This document shows, in pieces, positions 47,659-57,559 of a stretch of 64,000 bases of DNA (its first letter is position 1; the number at the start of each line of letters is the position of its first letter). The notes under the pieces are model-generated. The model was not told the origin of the DNA. It saw only the letters and a program-made list of their open reading frames with translations, and searched no databases. This DNA is from Rhodococcus globerulus NBRC 14531 (GTDB lineage: Bacteria; Actinomycetota; Actinomycetes; Mycobacteriales; Mycobacteriaceae), in assembly GCF_001894805.1 (NCBI RefSeq), contig NZ_BCWX01000002.1, positions 124,001 through 188,000 on the forward strand, read 5' to 3'. The position numbers were made by a program, and so were the translations under genes.

Positions 47659-49278
47659 ATGACGCCGACGACAGACAATGTGGTGAATACAGGCTCGGCC
47701 ACGACGCGGGCGCGTCCCTCCGGAGTGTTCGACGGATATGCGGACATCGGTCGCTACGAGTTGGCTTTCGACGAGATGTTCGACGCCGACGGATCAGTGC
47801 GCGAGTCCTATCGAGGGGTGTACTCCGCGCTGGCGCCGACGAGCAGTAAGGACCTCGGGGCCCGCGCAGACGCTCTTGGTCGCGCCTTCATCGATCAGGG
47901 GGTGACGTTCTCGCTCTCGGGGCAGGAAAGCCCCTTCCCGTTGGATGTGGTTCCGCGCGTTATCGCGGCGCAGGAGTGGGCGCACCTCGAAAAGGGCATC
48001 AAACAACGGGTCAAAGCGCTGGAGTTGTTTCTGGCAGACATTTACGGCGAACAGCGGATTCTGCGTGATCACGTGCTTCCCCGGCGGCTGGTCACCTCGT
48101 GTGAGCACTTCCACCGGGAGGCCACGGGAATTGTGCCGCCCAACGGCGTGCGTATTCACGTGGCCGGGATCGACCTGGTGCGGGACGAAGTCGGTGACTT
48201 CCGGGTGCTAGAGGATAATCTGCGATCACCGTCCGGGGTCTCCTATGTGATGGAGAACCGTCGGACCATGACGCGGGTGTTCCCGGACCTGTTCATGTCG
48301 CACCGGGTGCGCGCTGTCGGTGATTATGCAACTCATTTGCTGCGCGCCCTGCGAGCCGGTGCGGCCACGAACGAAGCCGACCCAACTGTGGTTGTTCTCA
48401 CACCGGGTGTCGCGAATTCGGCGTACTTCGAACACTCGCTGCTCGCGCGACAGATGGGTGTCGAGTTGGTGGAGGGCCGCGACCTCTTCTGCCGCGACAA
48501 CGTCGTCTACATGCGCACGACGGAAGGTGAACGTCAGGTCGACGTGATCTACCGACGGATAGACGATGACTACCTCGACCCGATGCACTTCCGCCCGGAC
48601 TCGATTCTCGGTGTGGCCGGCGTGCTCAACGCGGCCCGGGCCGGCAACGTCGTGATTTCGAGTGCTGTGGGAAACGGCGTCGGAGACGACAAACTTGTCT
48701 ACACCTATGTGCCGCAGATCATCGATTACTACCTCGGCGAGAAACCGTTGCTGCAGAACGTCGACACGTTCCGTTGCTGGCTCGACGACGAGTGTGAGGA
48801 AGTACTCGACCGCGTCGCGGAACTGGTGATCAAACCCGTCGAGGGGTCCGGTGGGTACGGCATCGTGTTCGGCCCGGACGCGAGCCCGGCGGAACTGGCC
48901 GAGATCACCGGAAAGATCAGAGCCGATCCGCGCGGCTGGATCGCTCAACCGGTGGTGCAGTTGTCGACAGTGCCCACGAAGATCGGGGACGTGTTGTCGC
49001 CGCGTCATGTCGATCTGCGTCCCTTTGCGGTCAACGACGGTGACGACATCTGGGTATTGCCCGGCGGGTTGACTCGCGTGGCGCTCCCGGAAGGCTCGTT
49101 GGTGGTCAACTCGAGCCAAGGCGGGGGAAGCAAGGACACATGGGTATTGGCCGCGGCGACATCAACCGACGCCGGAGAACTGGCGGGTGAGGAACTTGTC
49201 GGCGAACCGCCGGAATCCGCAGAACCTGACAAGGGCCCGGAACTGACTCCGTCACAACTGAATCAACAACAACAGTGA
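47659..49278 (+). CDS. Circularly permuted ATP-grasp type 2 protein (DUF404/DUF407)
   Basis: 539 aa from ATG 47659; ATG 47650 is an alternative. Signatures: YDELAFDEMF-like opening, LGRAFIDQGVTFSLSGQESPFPLDVVPRVI, RVKALELFLADIYGEQRIL, HVAGIDLVRDEVGDFRVLEDNLRSPSGVSYVMENR, ELVIKPVEGSGGYGIVFGPDA and QPVVQLSTVPT. ATP-grasp folds make an amide or peptide bond through an acyl phosphate. In actinobacteria it is linked to an alpha-E protein and a transglutaminase-like protein, as here. The substrate is unknown. The C-terminal tail is Glu/Pro/Gln-rich and probably disordered. Confidence 0.88.
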   Translation: MTPTTDNVVNTGSATTRARPSGVFDGYADIGRYELAFDEMFDADGSVRESYRGVYSALAPTSSKDLGARADALGRAFIDQGVTFSLSGQESPFPLDVVPRVIAAQEWAHLEKGIKQRVKALELFLADIYGEQRILRDHVLPRRLVTSCEHFHREATGIVPPNGVRIHVAGIDLVRDEVGDFRVLEDNLRSPSGVSYVMENRRTMTRVFPDLFMSHRVRAVGDYATHLLRALRAGAATNEADPTVVVLTPGVANSAYFEHSLLARQMGVELVEGRDLFCRDNVVYMRTTEGERQVDVIYRRIDDDYLDPMHFRPDSILGVAGVLNAARAGNVVISSAVGNGVGDDKLVYTYVPQIIDYYLGEKPLLQNVDTFRCWLDDECEEVLDRVAELVIKPVEGSGGYGIVFGPDASPAELAEITGKIRADPRGWIAQPVVQLSTVPTKIGDVLSPRHVDLRPFAVNDGDDIWVLPGGLTRVALPEGSLVVNSSQGGGSKDTWVLAAATSTDAGELAGEELVGEPPESAEPDKGPELTPSQLNQQQQ

Positions 49279-49318
49279 TCACGCCGAAGCGGTCAACAGA
49301 ACGGAGTGTGATGTAAGG

Positions 49319-50290
49319 ATGCTTGCCAGAAATGCCGAATCTCTCTACTGGATCGGCCGTTACGTGGAACGGGCCGATGACACCGCGCGCATCCTCGACG
49401 TGACCGTCCACCAACTGCTCGACGACACGACCCTCGATCCGGATCGAACGTCGCGGTTGTTGCTTCGGGTCCTCGGAATCGACGCGCCGGAAGAGGAACT
49501 GGATGTGCGGTCGCTGACGGATCTTGTTGCGTTCAGTCGCAATCAGGTCGGATCGATCGTCGACTCACTGTCGAGCGCCCGGGAAAACGCTCGTGGCGCA
49601 CGTGAGGTGACGTCCAGTGAGATGTGGGAGTGCCTGAACACGACGTACAACGGATTGGGGGAGCGCGAGCGAGCGTCGCGCTACCTCGGGCCACACGAGT
49701 TCTTCCGCTACGTCGAGGAACGCGCGGCAATGTTTGCGGGACTGGCGGATTCGACGCTCAGCCGCGACGACGGTTACCGGTTCCTGCTGTTGGGTCGCTC
49801 CATCGAGCGAGTCGACATGATCGTGCGCATGCTGCTGGCTCGTGCGGGGGACAAGCCGACGTCGCCTGCCTGGGTGTCGGTGCTGCGCTCGGCCGGCGCG
49901 CACGACACGTACCTCCGTACCTACCGTGGTGCTCTCGACGCGAACCGGGTCGTGGAGTTCATCCTTCTCGATCGGCTGTTTCCGCGGTCGGTGTTCCACT
50001 CGATTCGGCAAGCGGAGAAGTGCCTGGAGGAACTGGACCCGCAGCAGGCCAGCCGGGTCGGGATCCGCGCTGAGGCCACCCGATTGCTCGGTAGGGCACG
50101 AAGTGAGCTCGAGTTCCTCCCCCAGGGAGTGTTGCTCGAGGATTTGCAGTTGAGACTGTTGGGTTGGCAGGAGACGTGTCGCGAACTGGGTGAGGCTATT
50201 TCGTTGCAGTACTTCCATGCCGCGCCATGGGTCGCGTGGACTGACGCAAGTGCTGTCTACGCCGAGGCGACTGTGGAGGGGGAACTGTGA
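49319..50290 (+). CDS. Alpha-E domain protein
   Basis: 323 aa, mostly helical. Begins MLARNAESLYWIGRYVERADDTARILDV, the alpha-E hallmark, with ENARGAREVTSSEMWECLNTTYNGL and FLLLGRSIERVDMIVRMLLAR further on. Function not known in detail; it always accompanies the permuted ATP-grasp protein. It starts 40 bp after that gene and its stop overlaps the next start (GTGA). Confidence 0.87.
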   Translation: MLARNAESLYWIGRYVERADDTARILDVTVHQLLDDTTLDPDRTSRLLLRVLGIDAPEEELDVRSLTDLVAFSRNQVGSIVDSLSSARENARGAREVTSSEMWECLNTTYNGLGERERASRYLGPHEFFRYVEERAAMFAGLADSTLSRDDGYRFLLLGRSIERVDMIVRMLLARAGDKPTSPAWVSVLRSAGAHDTYLRTYRGALDANRVVEFILLDRLFPRSVFHSIRQAEKCLEELDPQQASRVGIRAEATRLLGRARSELEFLPQGVLLEDLQLRLLGWQETCRELGEAISLQYFHAAPWVAWTDASAVYAEATVEGEL

Positions 50291-51129
50291 GTTGGCGAAT
50301 GAGGGTTGTACACACGACCGGATATGCCTACGAAGCTCCGGTGACGTCGTCGTACAACGAGGTACGACTGACTCCACGGGGTGACAACCGGCAAACGGTC
50401 ATCCTGAACCGCGTCGAGACCCAACCGGCTTCGCGTGCCTACCGGTACACCGACTATTGGGGTACTGCGGTGACGGCTTTCGATCTTCATGCGCCGCATA
50501 AGGAACTGGAAGTCACCGGTCTTTCCGTTGTCGAGACGGAACCGTTTGTCGCGCCGGAAGAAAAGGTCGGCTGGGACGAGTTGGCCGGTAATTCGATCAA
50601 GGATCGGTTCAACGAACAATTGAGTTTCACGGATTATGTCCCGCGAGACGAGAAGTTCACGGCAATTGCCGAAGAATTGCGACAGGGTTTATCGCCGGAG
50701 GAAGCGGTAGTGACCGTGTCGAAATGGGTGCACAGCGAAATGTCGTATGTGCCCGGGACTACCGGTGTCCACACGTCGGCGGTCGAAGCCTGGGCCGCAC
50801 GCGAAGGTGTGTGTCAGGATTATGCGCATTTGACACTCGACATACTGCGCACCATGGGAATTCCGTGTCGATATGTTTCCGGATATCTGCATCCGACGCG
50901 CGATGCCGCTATCGGGGACACGGTGGTAGGGGAATCACACGCCTGGATTGAGGCGTGGACGGGTGCCTGGTGGGGATACGACCCGACAAACGTGATAGCT
51001 GTGAATGAACAACATGTCGCGGTCGGGATAGGTCGGGACTATTCGGATGTGCCGCCGCTGAAGGGAATCTATTCCGGCGGTCGATCGACAGATCTCGAAG
51101 TTGTTGTGGAGATCACTCGCCTTGCGTAA
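50287..51129 (+). CDS. Transglutaminase-like cysteine peptidase family protein
   Basis: 280 aa. N-terminal beta region (MRVVHTTGYAYEAPVTSSYNEVRLTPR) and a transglutaminase core with the Cys in AREGVCQDYAHLTLDILRTMGIPCRYVSGYL near residue 178, His in ESHAWIEAWTGAWWGYDPTN near 220 and the Asp of YDPTN. The triad is complete, so the protein may cleave or transfer amide bonds. Third gene of the ATP-grasp/alpha-E set. It could undo or process the bond made by the ATP-grasp enzyme; that is inference. Confidence 0.88.
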   Translation: MSWRMRVVHTTGYAYEAPVTSSYNEVRLTPRGDNRQTVILNRVETQPASRAYRYTDYWGTAVTAFDLHAPHKELEVTGLSVVETEPFVAPEEKVGWDELAGNSIKDRFNEQLSFTDYVPRDEKFTAIAEELRQGLSPEEAVVTVSKWVHSEMSYVPGTTGVHTSAVEAWAAREGVCQDYAHLTLDILRTMGIPCRYVSGYLHPTRDAAIGDTVVGESHAWIEAWTGAWWGYDPTNVIAVNEQHVAVGIGRDYSDVPPLKGIYSGGRSTDLEVVVEITRLA

Positions 51130-51190
51130 AGTCCGGCAAATCTAGACGCGTGAGCATTACTGCCGTTTCATTGACGAAGAAGGTGGGAAT

Positions 51191-51964
51191 ATGTCTCCAA
51201 CTGCACAGGAATTAACCGAGGTCGAACCGATTTCGGACGTCAAGAAATATGTGGCCGAAGCGGTGGGGACATTTGTACTGGTGTTCTCCGCCGTCGGCAC
51301 CGCCGTATTTGCCGGTGCGAAAGTCGGAAACCTCGGGGTTGCTCTGGCTTTCGGTTTGACCTTGCTGTTTCTGGTGTACGCCATCGGCCCGATTTCGGGT
51401 TGTCACGTCAATCCCGCAGTGACCGTCGGCCAATTTGCCATCGGGCGAATCTCGGCAGTGAATGCGGGCATCTACATCGTCGCTCAGATAATCGGTGGTC
51501 TTCTTGCGGGTGTTGTCATCTACACCGTCGCAAACAGCCTTCCTGCCTACAACAGAGTCGCAGACGGCCTGGGTGCTAACGGCTGGGGAGCGCACAGTCC
51601 GTCGGCCGAGAAAAATCTCCTCGGAATGGTGGTGTCCGACGGCTACGGCATCGGCGCCACGATGATCATCGAGATCTTGCTGACCGCGCTACTGGTGTTC
51701 GTCGTTCTGGCGTCCACCGACCAGATCTCCGACGTTCCGCTGGCCGGTGTGTCCATCGGCTTCACGCTCGCCGTGATCCACCTGATCTCGATCCCGATCG
51801 ACAACACGTCCGTGAACCCCGCCCGCAGCCTTGCCGTCGCCCCGTATCAGGTCGGTGCCATGGGCCAAGTGTGGCTGTTCATCGTGTTCCCGATCATCGG
51901 CGGCGCACTCGGCGCACTGATCTATCGCGCGTTGTTCGGCCGATTCAATCGCTTGAACAGCTGA
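51191..51964 (+). CDS. Aquaporin (MIP family), AqpZ-like
   Basis: 257 aa with six membrane helices. Two NPA boxes: SGCHVNPAVTVGQFAIG near residue 73 and DNTSVNPARSLAVAPYQVG near 202. Selectivity-filter features of a water pore: His in VIHLISIPI before the second NPA and Arg in NPARS. It moves water with the osmotic gradient. A GAAGGTGGGA sequence precedes the ATG. It probably has its own transcript behind the transglutaminase-like gene. Confidence 0.93.
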   Translation: MSPTAQELTEVEPISDVKKYVAEAVGTFVLVFSAVGTAVFAGAKVGNLGVALAFGLTLLFLVYAIGPISGCHVNPAVTVGQFAIGRISAVNAGIYIVAQIIGGLLAGVVIYTVANSLPAYNRVADGLGANGWGAHSPSAEKNLLGMVVSDGYGIGATMIIEILLTALLVFVVLASTDQISDVPLAGVSIGFTLAVIHLISIPIDNTSVNPARSLAVAPYQVGAMGQVWLFIVFPIIGGALGALIYRALFGRFNRLNS

Positions 51965-52015
51965 GCCGCCTCAACAGCTGAGCGTTTCGGTAGTGCTTTG
52001 TCCTTCGGGTCGGCT

Positions 52016-52534
52016 TCAGCTCCAGCTGAAGTCGGCCCGAAGTTTGGTGGCCACCAGTTCGAACTTCTTACGGTCCATGACGGCTCCTTCGCGGCGAATA
52101 CCGGCTTCCGGGACGTCGAGAACACGATCCAACCTGATCCAACTTGGGCGGCCTTCGCTGTCCCACGGGCCGGACCCGATGGCGACCCAATCTCGCTCGC
52201 CGTTGCGCTTGCTCTGCGACGACAGCATCAAGCCCAGGAGTGTGTCCCCGTCTCGGCCGACAACCAGAACCGGGCGGTCCTTGCCCTGCGTCGGGTCCTC
52301 TTCGTAGGCGACCCAGGTCCAGACGATCTCGCCGGGATCGGCTTTGCCGTCGAGATCGGGGGAGTATTCGACCTTGCGGGCGCGATGCGCGGTGGGAACG
52401 GTGCGCGCCGCGACCGGTCGGCCGGACGGGCCCGTCGACGCGTTCGACGACTGCAGTTGGCGTAGCAGTGTCGGGCCCTTGTCCAGAGCGAAGTTACCGA
52501 GGGTTCTACCGAGCTGCTTCCACATGCTTGCCAT
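52016..52534 (-). CDS. PemK/MazF-fold family protein
   Basis: About 172 aa. A 65-residue basic/low-complexity N-terminal extension (MASMWKQLGRTLGNFALDKG) is followed by a MazF/PemK-like fold (GEIVWTWVAYEEDPTQGKDRPVLVVGRDGDTLLGLMLSSQS, then LDRVLDVPEAGIRREGAVMDRKKFELVATKL). There is no antitoxin gene beside it, and the same gene lies next to lepA in mycobacteria (Rv2405), so a toxin role is doubtful. ATGs at 52534 and 52525 are both possible. Confidence 0.75.
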   Translation of the reverse strand: MASMWKQLGRTLGNFALDKGPTLLRQLQSSNASTGPSGRPVAARTVPTAHRARKVEYSPDLDGKADPGEIVWTWVAYEEDPTQGKDRPVLVVGRDGDTLLGLMLSSQSKRNGERDWVAIGSGPWDSEGRPSWIRLDRVLDVPEAGIRREGAVMDRKKFELVATKLRADFSWS

Positions 52535-52658
52535 GGCGACCGAGCATAATCGCATGGTGCGCGGGAACCCTGAGCGCTTGGTGCGGGCACACCCGAGTGC
52601 TCTGTGCGGGAACCGCTGGCGCGGCGGCGGTGAGACTTGGATATCCTAAGGGTTGACA

Positions 52659-54545
52659 GTGGCCCGGATCCGGGCCGGTGCCGGTCCGATTAAGGGGTCT
52701 CCCATCAGCAGCTTCGCCGACAAGACGTTCACGGATCCTGCGCAGATCCGGAACTTCTGCATCATTGCGCACATCGACCACGGTAAGTCGACGCTGGCAG
52801 ACCGCATGCTGCAGCTCACCGGCGTGGTCGAAGAGCGGGCGATGCGCGCGCAGTATCTGGACCGCATGGACATCGAGCGCGAACGTGGCATCACCATCAA
52901 GGCCCAGAATGTGCGCCTGCCCTGGACTGTCAACGGTGAAGAGTTTGTCCTCCACCTCATCGACACCCCCGGCCACGTCGACTTCACGTACGAGGTCTCG
53001 CGTGCGCTCGAAGCGTGTGAAGGCGCGATCCTGCTGGTCGACGCAGCTCAGGGCATCGAAGCTCAGACACTGGCCAACCTGTACCTGGCGATGGAGAAGG
53101 ATCTCAAGATCATTCCCGTCCTCAACAAGATCGACCTCCCGGCTGCCGATCCCGACCGCTATGCCGAGGAAATTGCGCACATCACCGGCTGTGAGCCCGG
53201 CGATGTCCTGCGCGTCTCGGGTAAGACCGGCATGGGCGTCAAGGAACTGCTCGACGAAGTAATCGTGCAGATTCCCGCACCCGTCGGTGATGCCGACGGT
53301 CCGGCTCGCGCGATGATCTTCGACTCGGTCTACGACGCGTATCGCGGCGTGGTCACGTACGTGCGTGTTGTCGACGGCCGGATCCGTCCGCGCGAGAAGA
53401 TCACGATGATGTCCACCGGCACCACGCACGAACTGCTCGAGGTCGGCATCATCTCGCCCGAGCCGAAGGCCAGTATCGGCCTGGGTGTCGGCGAGGTGGG
53501 CTATCTCATCACGGGTGTGAAGGACGTTCGTCAGTCGCGAGTCGGTGACACTGTCACCACCACGCGCAACGGTGCCACTCAACCGCTCGTCGGCTACCGC
53601 GATCCCAAGCCGATGGTCTACTCGGGTCTGTACCCGATGGACGGCTCGGACTACCCCGTGCTGCGCGACGCTTTGGACAAGCTCCGCCTCAACGACGCGG
53701 CCCTGGCGTACGAGCCCGAGACATCGGTTGCTCTGGGATTCGGTTTCCGCTGCGGCTTCCTGGGACTGCTGCACATGGAAATCACCCGTGACCGTCTCGA
53801 GCGCGAGTTCGGTCTCGAACTGATTTCCACGGCGCCCAACGTCGTGTATCGCGTCGTGATGGAAGACGGGTCCGAGGTCATCGTCACCAACCCGTCGTAC
53901 TGGCCTGAAGGCAAGGTTCGTGAAGTGTACGAGCCGGTCGCCAAGTGCACCGTCATCGCGCCGAGCGAGTACGTCGGCGCCATCATGGAGCTGTGCCAGT
54001 CGCGTCGTGGTGAGCTCGGCGGCATGGACTACCTGTCGGAGACCCGCGTCGAACTGCGCTACGAATTGCCCATGGGCGAGATCATGTTCGACTTCTTCGA
54101 CGCGCTCAAGTCCCGCACAAAGGGCTACGCCAGCCTCGACTACGAAGAGGCCGGCGAGCAGCAGGCAGACCTGGTGAAGGTCGACATTCTGCTGCAGGGC
54201 GAGGCCGTCGACGCGTTCTCCTCGATCGTTCACCGCTCCAATGCCGGCGCCTACGGTGGCCGCATGACATCGAAGCTGCGCGAGCTCATCCCGCGTCAGC
54301 AGTTCGAAGTTCCGATCCAGGCCGCGATCGGCGCGAAGATCATCTCGCGCGAGAACATTCGCGCAATCCGCAAGGATGTCCTTGCCAAGTGCTACGGCGG
54401 CGACATCAGCCGTAAGCGCAAGCTGCTCGAGAAGCAGAAGGAAGGCAAGAAGCGGATGAAGACCATCGGCCGCGTCGAGGTTCCGCAGGAAGCATTCGTG
54501 GCAGCACTGACATCCGAATCGGTCGGCGAGAAGCCCAAGAAGTAG
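52659..54545 (+). CDS. lepA: Elongation factor 4 (LepA)
   Basis: Ribosome-bound translational GTPase. 628 aa. G1 [18 protein letters not shown]2 [12 protein letters not shown]3 [15 protein letters not shown]4 VLNKIDLP, then the LepA-specific C-terminal domain ([59 protein letters not shown]). Start GTG 52659 is favoured by AAGGG (52648-52652) six bases upstream; a TTG at 52653 is also in frame. The 25-residue N-terminal extension before the conserved ISSFADKTF matches the mycobacterial form. Confidence 0.95.
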   Translation: MARIRAGAGPIKGSPISSFADKTFTDPAQIRNFCIIAHIDHGKSTLADRMLQLTGVVEERAMRAQYLDRMDIERERGITIKAQNVRLPWTVNGEEFVLHLIDTPGHVDFTYEVSRALEACEGAILLVDAAQGIEAQTLANLYLAMEKDLKIIPVLNKIDLPAADPDRYAEEIAHITGCEPGDVLRVSGKTGMGVKELLDEVIVQIPAPVGDADGPARAMIFDSVYDAYRGVVTYVRVVDGRIRPREKITMMSTGTTHELLEVGIISPEPKASIGLGVGEVGYLITGVKDVRQSRVGDTVTTTRNGATQPLVGYRDPKPMVYSGLYPMDGSDYPVLRDALDKLRLNDAALAYEPETSVALGFGFRCGFLGLLHMEITRDRLEREFGLELISTAPNVVYRVVMEDGSEVIVTNPSYWPEGKVREVYEPVAKCTVIAPSEYVGAIMELCQSRRGELGGMDYLSETRVELRYELPMGEIMFDFFDALKSRTKGYASLDYEEAGEQQADLVKVDILLQGEAVDAFSSIVHRSNAGAYGGRMTSKLRELIPRQQFEVPIQAAIGAKIISRENIRAIRKDVLAKCYGGDISRKRKLLEKQKEGKKRMKTIGRVEVPQEAFVAALTSESVGEKPKK

Positions 54546-54551
54546 GAGCGC

Positions 54552-55502
54552 ATGATCACCACCTGGTTGTCCCGAGAATTCGGAATCGAGATCCCCGTAC
54601 TCGGGGCACCCATGGGTGGGCGGGCCGGTGGTGCCCTCGCCGGCGCGGTCTCCGCTGCCGGTGGGCTGGGTCTGCTGGGGGCGGCCAGGTACAACACACC
54701 CGAGTGGATCGAGGCCGAAGCCGACGTGGCTCGGTCGATCGGCGGGAAATTCGGTGTCGGGCTCATGACGTGGTCACTGCCCGAGAACGAATTGATGCTC
54801 GACACCGCGATCGCGGTCAAACCGACCATGATCACCTTGTCGTTCGGTGATCCCGCCGCCTATGTCGGCCGCATCCACGATGCCGGGATTCCTGTTGTGT
54901 CACAGATCAATACGCTCGAGGACCTTCGTATCGTGGAGGCCGCGGGAGTGGACGCCGTCATCGCGCAGGGCGGTGAGGCCGGCGGGCACACCGGCCGCAT
55001 CGGGACGTTGCCTCTGCTGCAGGAGATCCTCGAAGCAACCTCGCTGCCGGTGCTCGCTGCGGGTGGAGTCGGGACCGGGCGCGGTCTGGCCGCGGTTCTT
55101 GCTGCCGGCGCGGAGGGCGTGATGATCGGGACCGCGTTGCTCGCCAGCCCCGAAACTGTCGGCCCGGATTACGCGCGTGATCGCGTCGTCGAAGCTGGGA
55201 GTGCGGACACCGTCTACACGTCCGTGTTCGACCGAGCGCGCAGTCAGCCGTGGCCGCAGCGTTGGGGTGGCCGAGCCATCGCCAACGACTTCACGGCAGC
55301 GTGGGACGGCGTCGATGCCGATGAGGAAACTCTCGCAAAGGCGTACGACCCGTCCGATCCGAACAACGGCGTCGTGTATGCCGGAGAAGCGGTGGGACTC
55401 GTGCATGGAACTCACCCCGCCGGTGACGTGGTTCGGCGGATCGGCGCGGATGCGGAGCGCCACCTATCTGCTGTGCGCCTTTCTTTAACCGCGGGCGGTT
55501 GA
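54552..55502 (+). CDS. Nitronate monooxygenase (2-nitropropane dioxygenase family)
   Basis: 316 aa FMN TIM-barrel enzyme oxidising nitronates such as propionate-3-nitronate. VLGAPMGGRAGGALAGAVSAAGGLGLLGAARY opening; AVIAQGGEAGGHTGRIGTLPLL near residue 136, with the catalytic His in GGHTG; LAAGGVGTGRGLAAVLAAGAEGVMIGTALLASPE near 173. ATG 54552 lies 6 bp after lepA. The last codons and stop are inside a perfect 17-bp inverted repeat, so the terminator is partly coding. Confidence 0.9.
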   Translation: MITTWLSREFGIEIPVLGAPMGGRAGGALAGAVSAAGGLGLLGAARYNTPEWIEAEADVARSIGGKFGVGLMTWSLPENELMLDTAIAVKPTMITLSFGDPAAYVGRIHDAGIPVVSQINTLEDLRIVEAAGVDAVIAQGGEAGGHTGRIGTLPLLQEILEATSLPVLAAGGVGTGRGLAAVLAAGAEGVMIGTALLASPETVGPDYARDRVVEAGSADTVYTSVFDRARSQPWPQRWGGRAIANDFTAAWDGVDADEETLAKAYDPSDPNNGVVYAGEAVGLVHGTHPAGDVVRRIGADAERHLSAVRLSLTAGG

Positions 55503-55518
55503 GAAAGGCGCACAGCAG
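55468..55518. terminator. Bidirectional terminator overlapping a stop codon
   Basis: Arms 55468-55484 and 55502-55518 are perfect 17-bp complements; inside them AACCG pairs with CGGTT. It covers the last 11 codons and the stop of the nitronate monooxygenase gene and ends 5 bp from the stop of the convergent trehalase gene. Confidence 0.8.
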
Positions 55519-55523
55519 GGGAC

Positions 55524-57512
55524 TTACGTCGCGTTGTGCGCAGGCTGGAATGCGCCGGCTTCGGCGGCCTCCTCGGCGCGGATCACGTGCACCACGGCGT
55601 TGATCAATGCCAGGTGGGTGAACGCCTGCGGGAAGTTTCCGAGATGACGGCCGGTGTGTGCGTCGATCTCCTCGGCGTAGAGCTTGAGCGGGCTGGCAAA
55701 TCCGAGTAGACGCTCACACAGGTGCTTCGCGCGCTCGAGTTCGCCGATCTCGACCAACGCCGAGACCAACCAGAACGAACAGATGGTGAATGTGCCTTCC
55801 TCGCCGCTCAATCCGTCGTCGGTGGTTTCGACGCGGTAGCGCAGAACCAGGCCTTCTTCGGTGAGTTCGTCGGCGATGGCAAGCACGGTTGCCCGGATGC
55901 GGGGATCGTCGGCCGGAAGGAAACGCAGGAGCGGCGCGAGAAGCAGCGATGCGTCGAGTGAATTGTGGCCGTATCGCTGGGTGAGCACACCACGAGAGTC
56001 GACGCCGTGAGCGAGGATATCCTCTTTGATCTCGTCGGCAATGGCGGACCACTGCTGCGCAAAGCTCTTCTCGCCCTGCATTTCTGCGAGCTTGGCGCCG
56101 CGGTCGAGAGCAACCCAGCACATGATCTTCGACGATGTGAAGTGTTGCGGTTCGCCGCGCACTTCCCAGATCCCGCGGTCGGGTTGACGCCAATGCTTGA
56201 TGGCTTCCTCGACCTGCCGCTTGAGGAGCGGCCACAATGCTTCGGGGACACGCTCACGGGTGCGGATGTGGAGATACACCGAGTCGAGCATGGTGCCCCA
56301 GATGTCGTGCTGTTTCTGGTCGAACGCGCCGTTGCCGATCCGTACCGGCCGGGCACCGTCGTAGCCGGACAGGTGGCTCAGTTCGGACTCCTCGAGGGTT
56401 CGCTCACCGCCGATGCCGTACATGACTTGCAACGGGTGTGGTTTCCCGTGGTCGGAGCTGGAGACGTCGTAGATGAAGTTGAAGAAATCGTTGGCCTCGC
56501 GGTCCAGTCCGAGGGTGTAGAGGCCCCAGAGTGCGAAGGTGGAATCGCGAACCCACGCGTAGCGGTAGTCCCAGTTACGTTCTCCGCCAGGTGTTTCCGG
56601 GAGAGATGTCGTGGAGGCGGCAAGGAGGGCGCCGGTGGGGGCATAGGTGAGCCCCTTGAGGGTGAGTGCGCTGCGCTGGAGGTAGGCCCGCCACGGATGG
56701 TCCGGGAACTTGCCGATGGTGACCCATTCCCGCCACGATTTTGCGGTCTGCCACATCATCTCGGCGGCTTCGTCGAAGGTCTGCGGCGACGGCAGTTCGG
56801 ACCACGACAGTGCGACGAACGCGTTGTCGCCCTCGACCAGCCGGGTGCGGGCACGGGCTTCGCGCCCCTCGAGTCCGAGGCGCAGATCGGTGGTGAGGCG
56901 CAGTGACGGATGATCGCCGGGCCGCGAGGAATGGCACGTGGCCGTCGCTTCCTCGTACACCTTGCCGGTGTACTCCCAGATTGCGGCACCCCGGTGGTAA
57001 TCGAAGGCCGGTTCGCAGCTCATTTCGAGTTCGACAGTGCCGCTGACGCACTTCACAGTGCGGAGCAGGATGTGTTCTGCATCCCAGTCGGTGGGTGTGC
57101 GCCGATGAGTGCTGGAACGCTTGTCGACGTTGTGCCACGGGCCGAGAACCAACGCGTCGCGCACGACCAGCCATCCCGTCTCCGTCTGCCAGGTGGTCTC
57201 GAGAATGAGCCCGCCGGGAAGGTAGCGGCGAGCTGCCGGAACGTTCTGGCCGTACGGGCCGATCCGGAAGTGCCCTGCACTGCGATCCAGGATCGCGCCG
57301 AAGACGCTCGGAGAGTCGGGACGCGGGACGCACATCCACTCCACTGATCCGTTCCGGGCGATCAAGCAGGATGTCTCGCAGTCGGACAGAAATGCGTAGT
57401 CGTCGATGGGCGGGAAGGTGCTTCGGTGGTGGCCTGCCGTGGTGGAGGGGACGGCCTGCATTACTTCGTCGTCGACACTCATTCGGACATTGTCCGGCCA
57501 GATCTGAGGCAC
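55524..57512 (-). CDS. GH15 family glycoside hydrolase, trehalase-like
   Basis: About 662 aa. N-terminal domain YAFLSDCETSCLIARNGSVEWMCVPRPDSPSVFGAILD is the usual start of GH15 trehalases/glucoamylase-like proteins, and ERNWDYRYAWVRDSTFALWGL near residue 315 is their (alpha/alpha)6-barrel signature; a late GTFTICSFWLVSALVEIGEL follows. Synteny with Rv2402 supports trehalase. No signal peptide, so it is cytosolic. GTG 57512 has GGAG five bases upstream; GTG 57518 and ATG 57482 are alternatives. Confidence 0.87.
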   Translation of the reverse strand: MPQIWPDNVRMSVDDEVMQAVPSTTAGHHRSTFPPIDDYAFLSDCETSCLIARNGSVEWMCVPRPDSPSVFGAILDRSAGHFRIGPYGQNVPAARRYLPGGLILETTWQTETGWLVVRDALVLGPWHNVDKRSSTHRRTPTDWDAEHILLRTVKCVSGTVELEMSCEPAFDYHRGAAIWEYTGKVYEEATATCHSSRPGDHPSLRLTTDLRLGLEGREARARTRLVEGDNAFVALSWSELPSPQTFDEAAEMMWQTAKSWREWVTIGKFPDHPWRAYLQRSALTLKGLTYAPTGALLAASTTSLPETPGGERNWDYRYAWVRDSTFALWGLYTLGLDREANDFFNFIYDVSSSDHGKPHPLQVMYGIGGERTLEESELSHLSGYDGARPVRIGNGAFDQKQHDIWGTMLDSVYLHIRTRERVPEALWPLLKRQVEEAIKHWRQPDRGIWEVRGEPQHFTSSKIMCWVALDRGAKLAEMQGEKSFAQQWSAIADEIKEDILAHGVDSRGVLTQRYGHNSLDASLLLAPLLRFLPADDPRIRATVLAIADELTEEGLVLRYRVETTDDGLSGEEGTFTICSFWLVSALVEIGELERAKHLCERLLGFASPLKLYAEEIDAHTGRHLGNFPQAFTHLALINAVVHVIRAEEAAEAGAFQPAHNAT

Positions 57513-57559
57513 GTCCACTCCGCAGCTGTTCGGTGCCCGCGGCGGCGAACGATAGGGTG

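Noticed and set aside
52016-52534. Toxin-antitoxin module
   Set aside because: No partner antitoxin ORF flanks the PemK/MazF-like gene; reported only as a fold match.
52506-54233. 575-residue minus-strand ORF across lepA
   Set aside because: Opposite strand of lepA; no recognisable motif.
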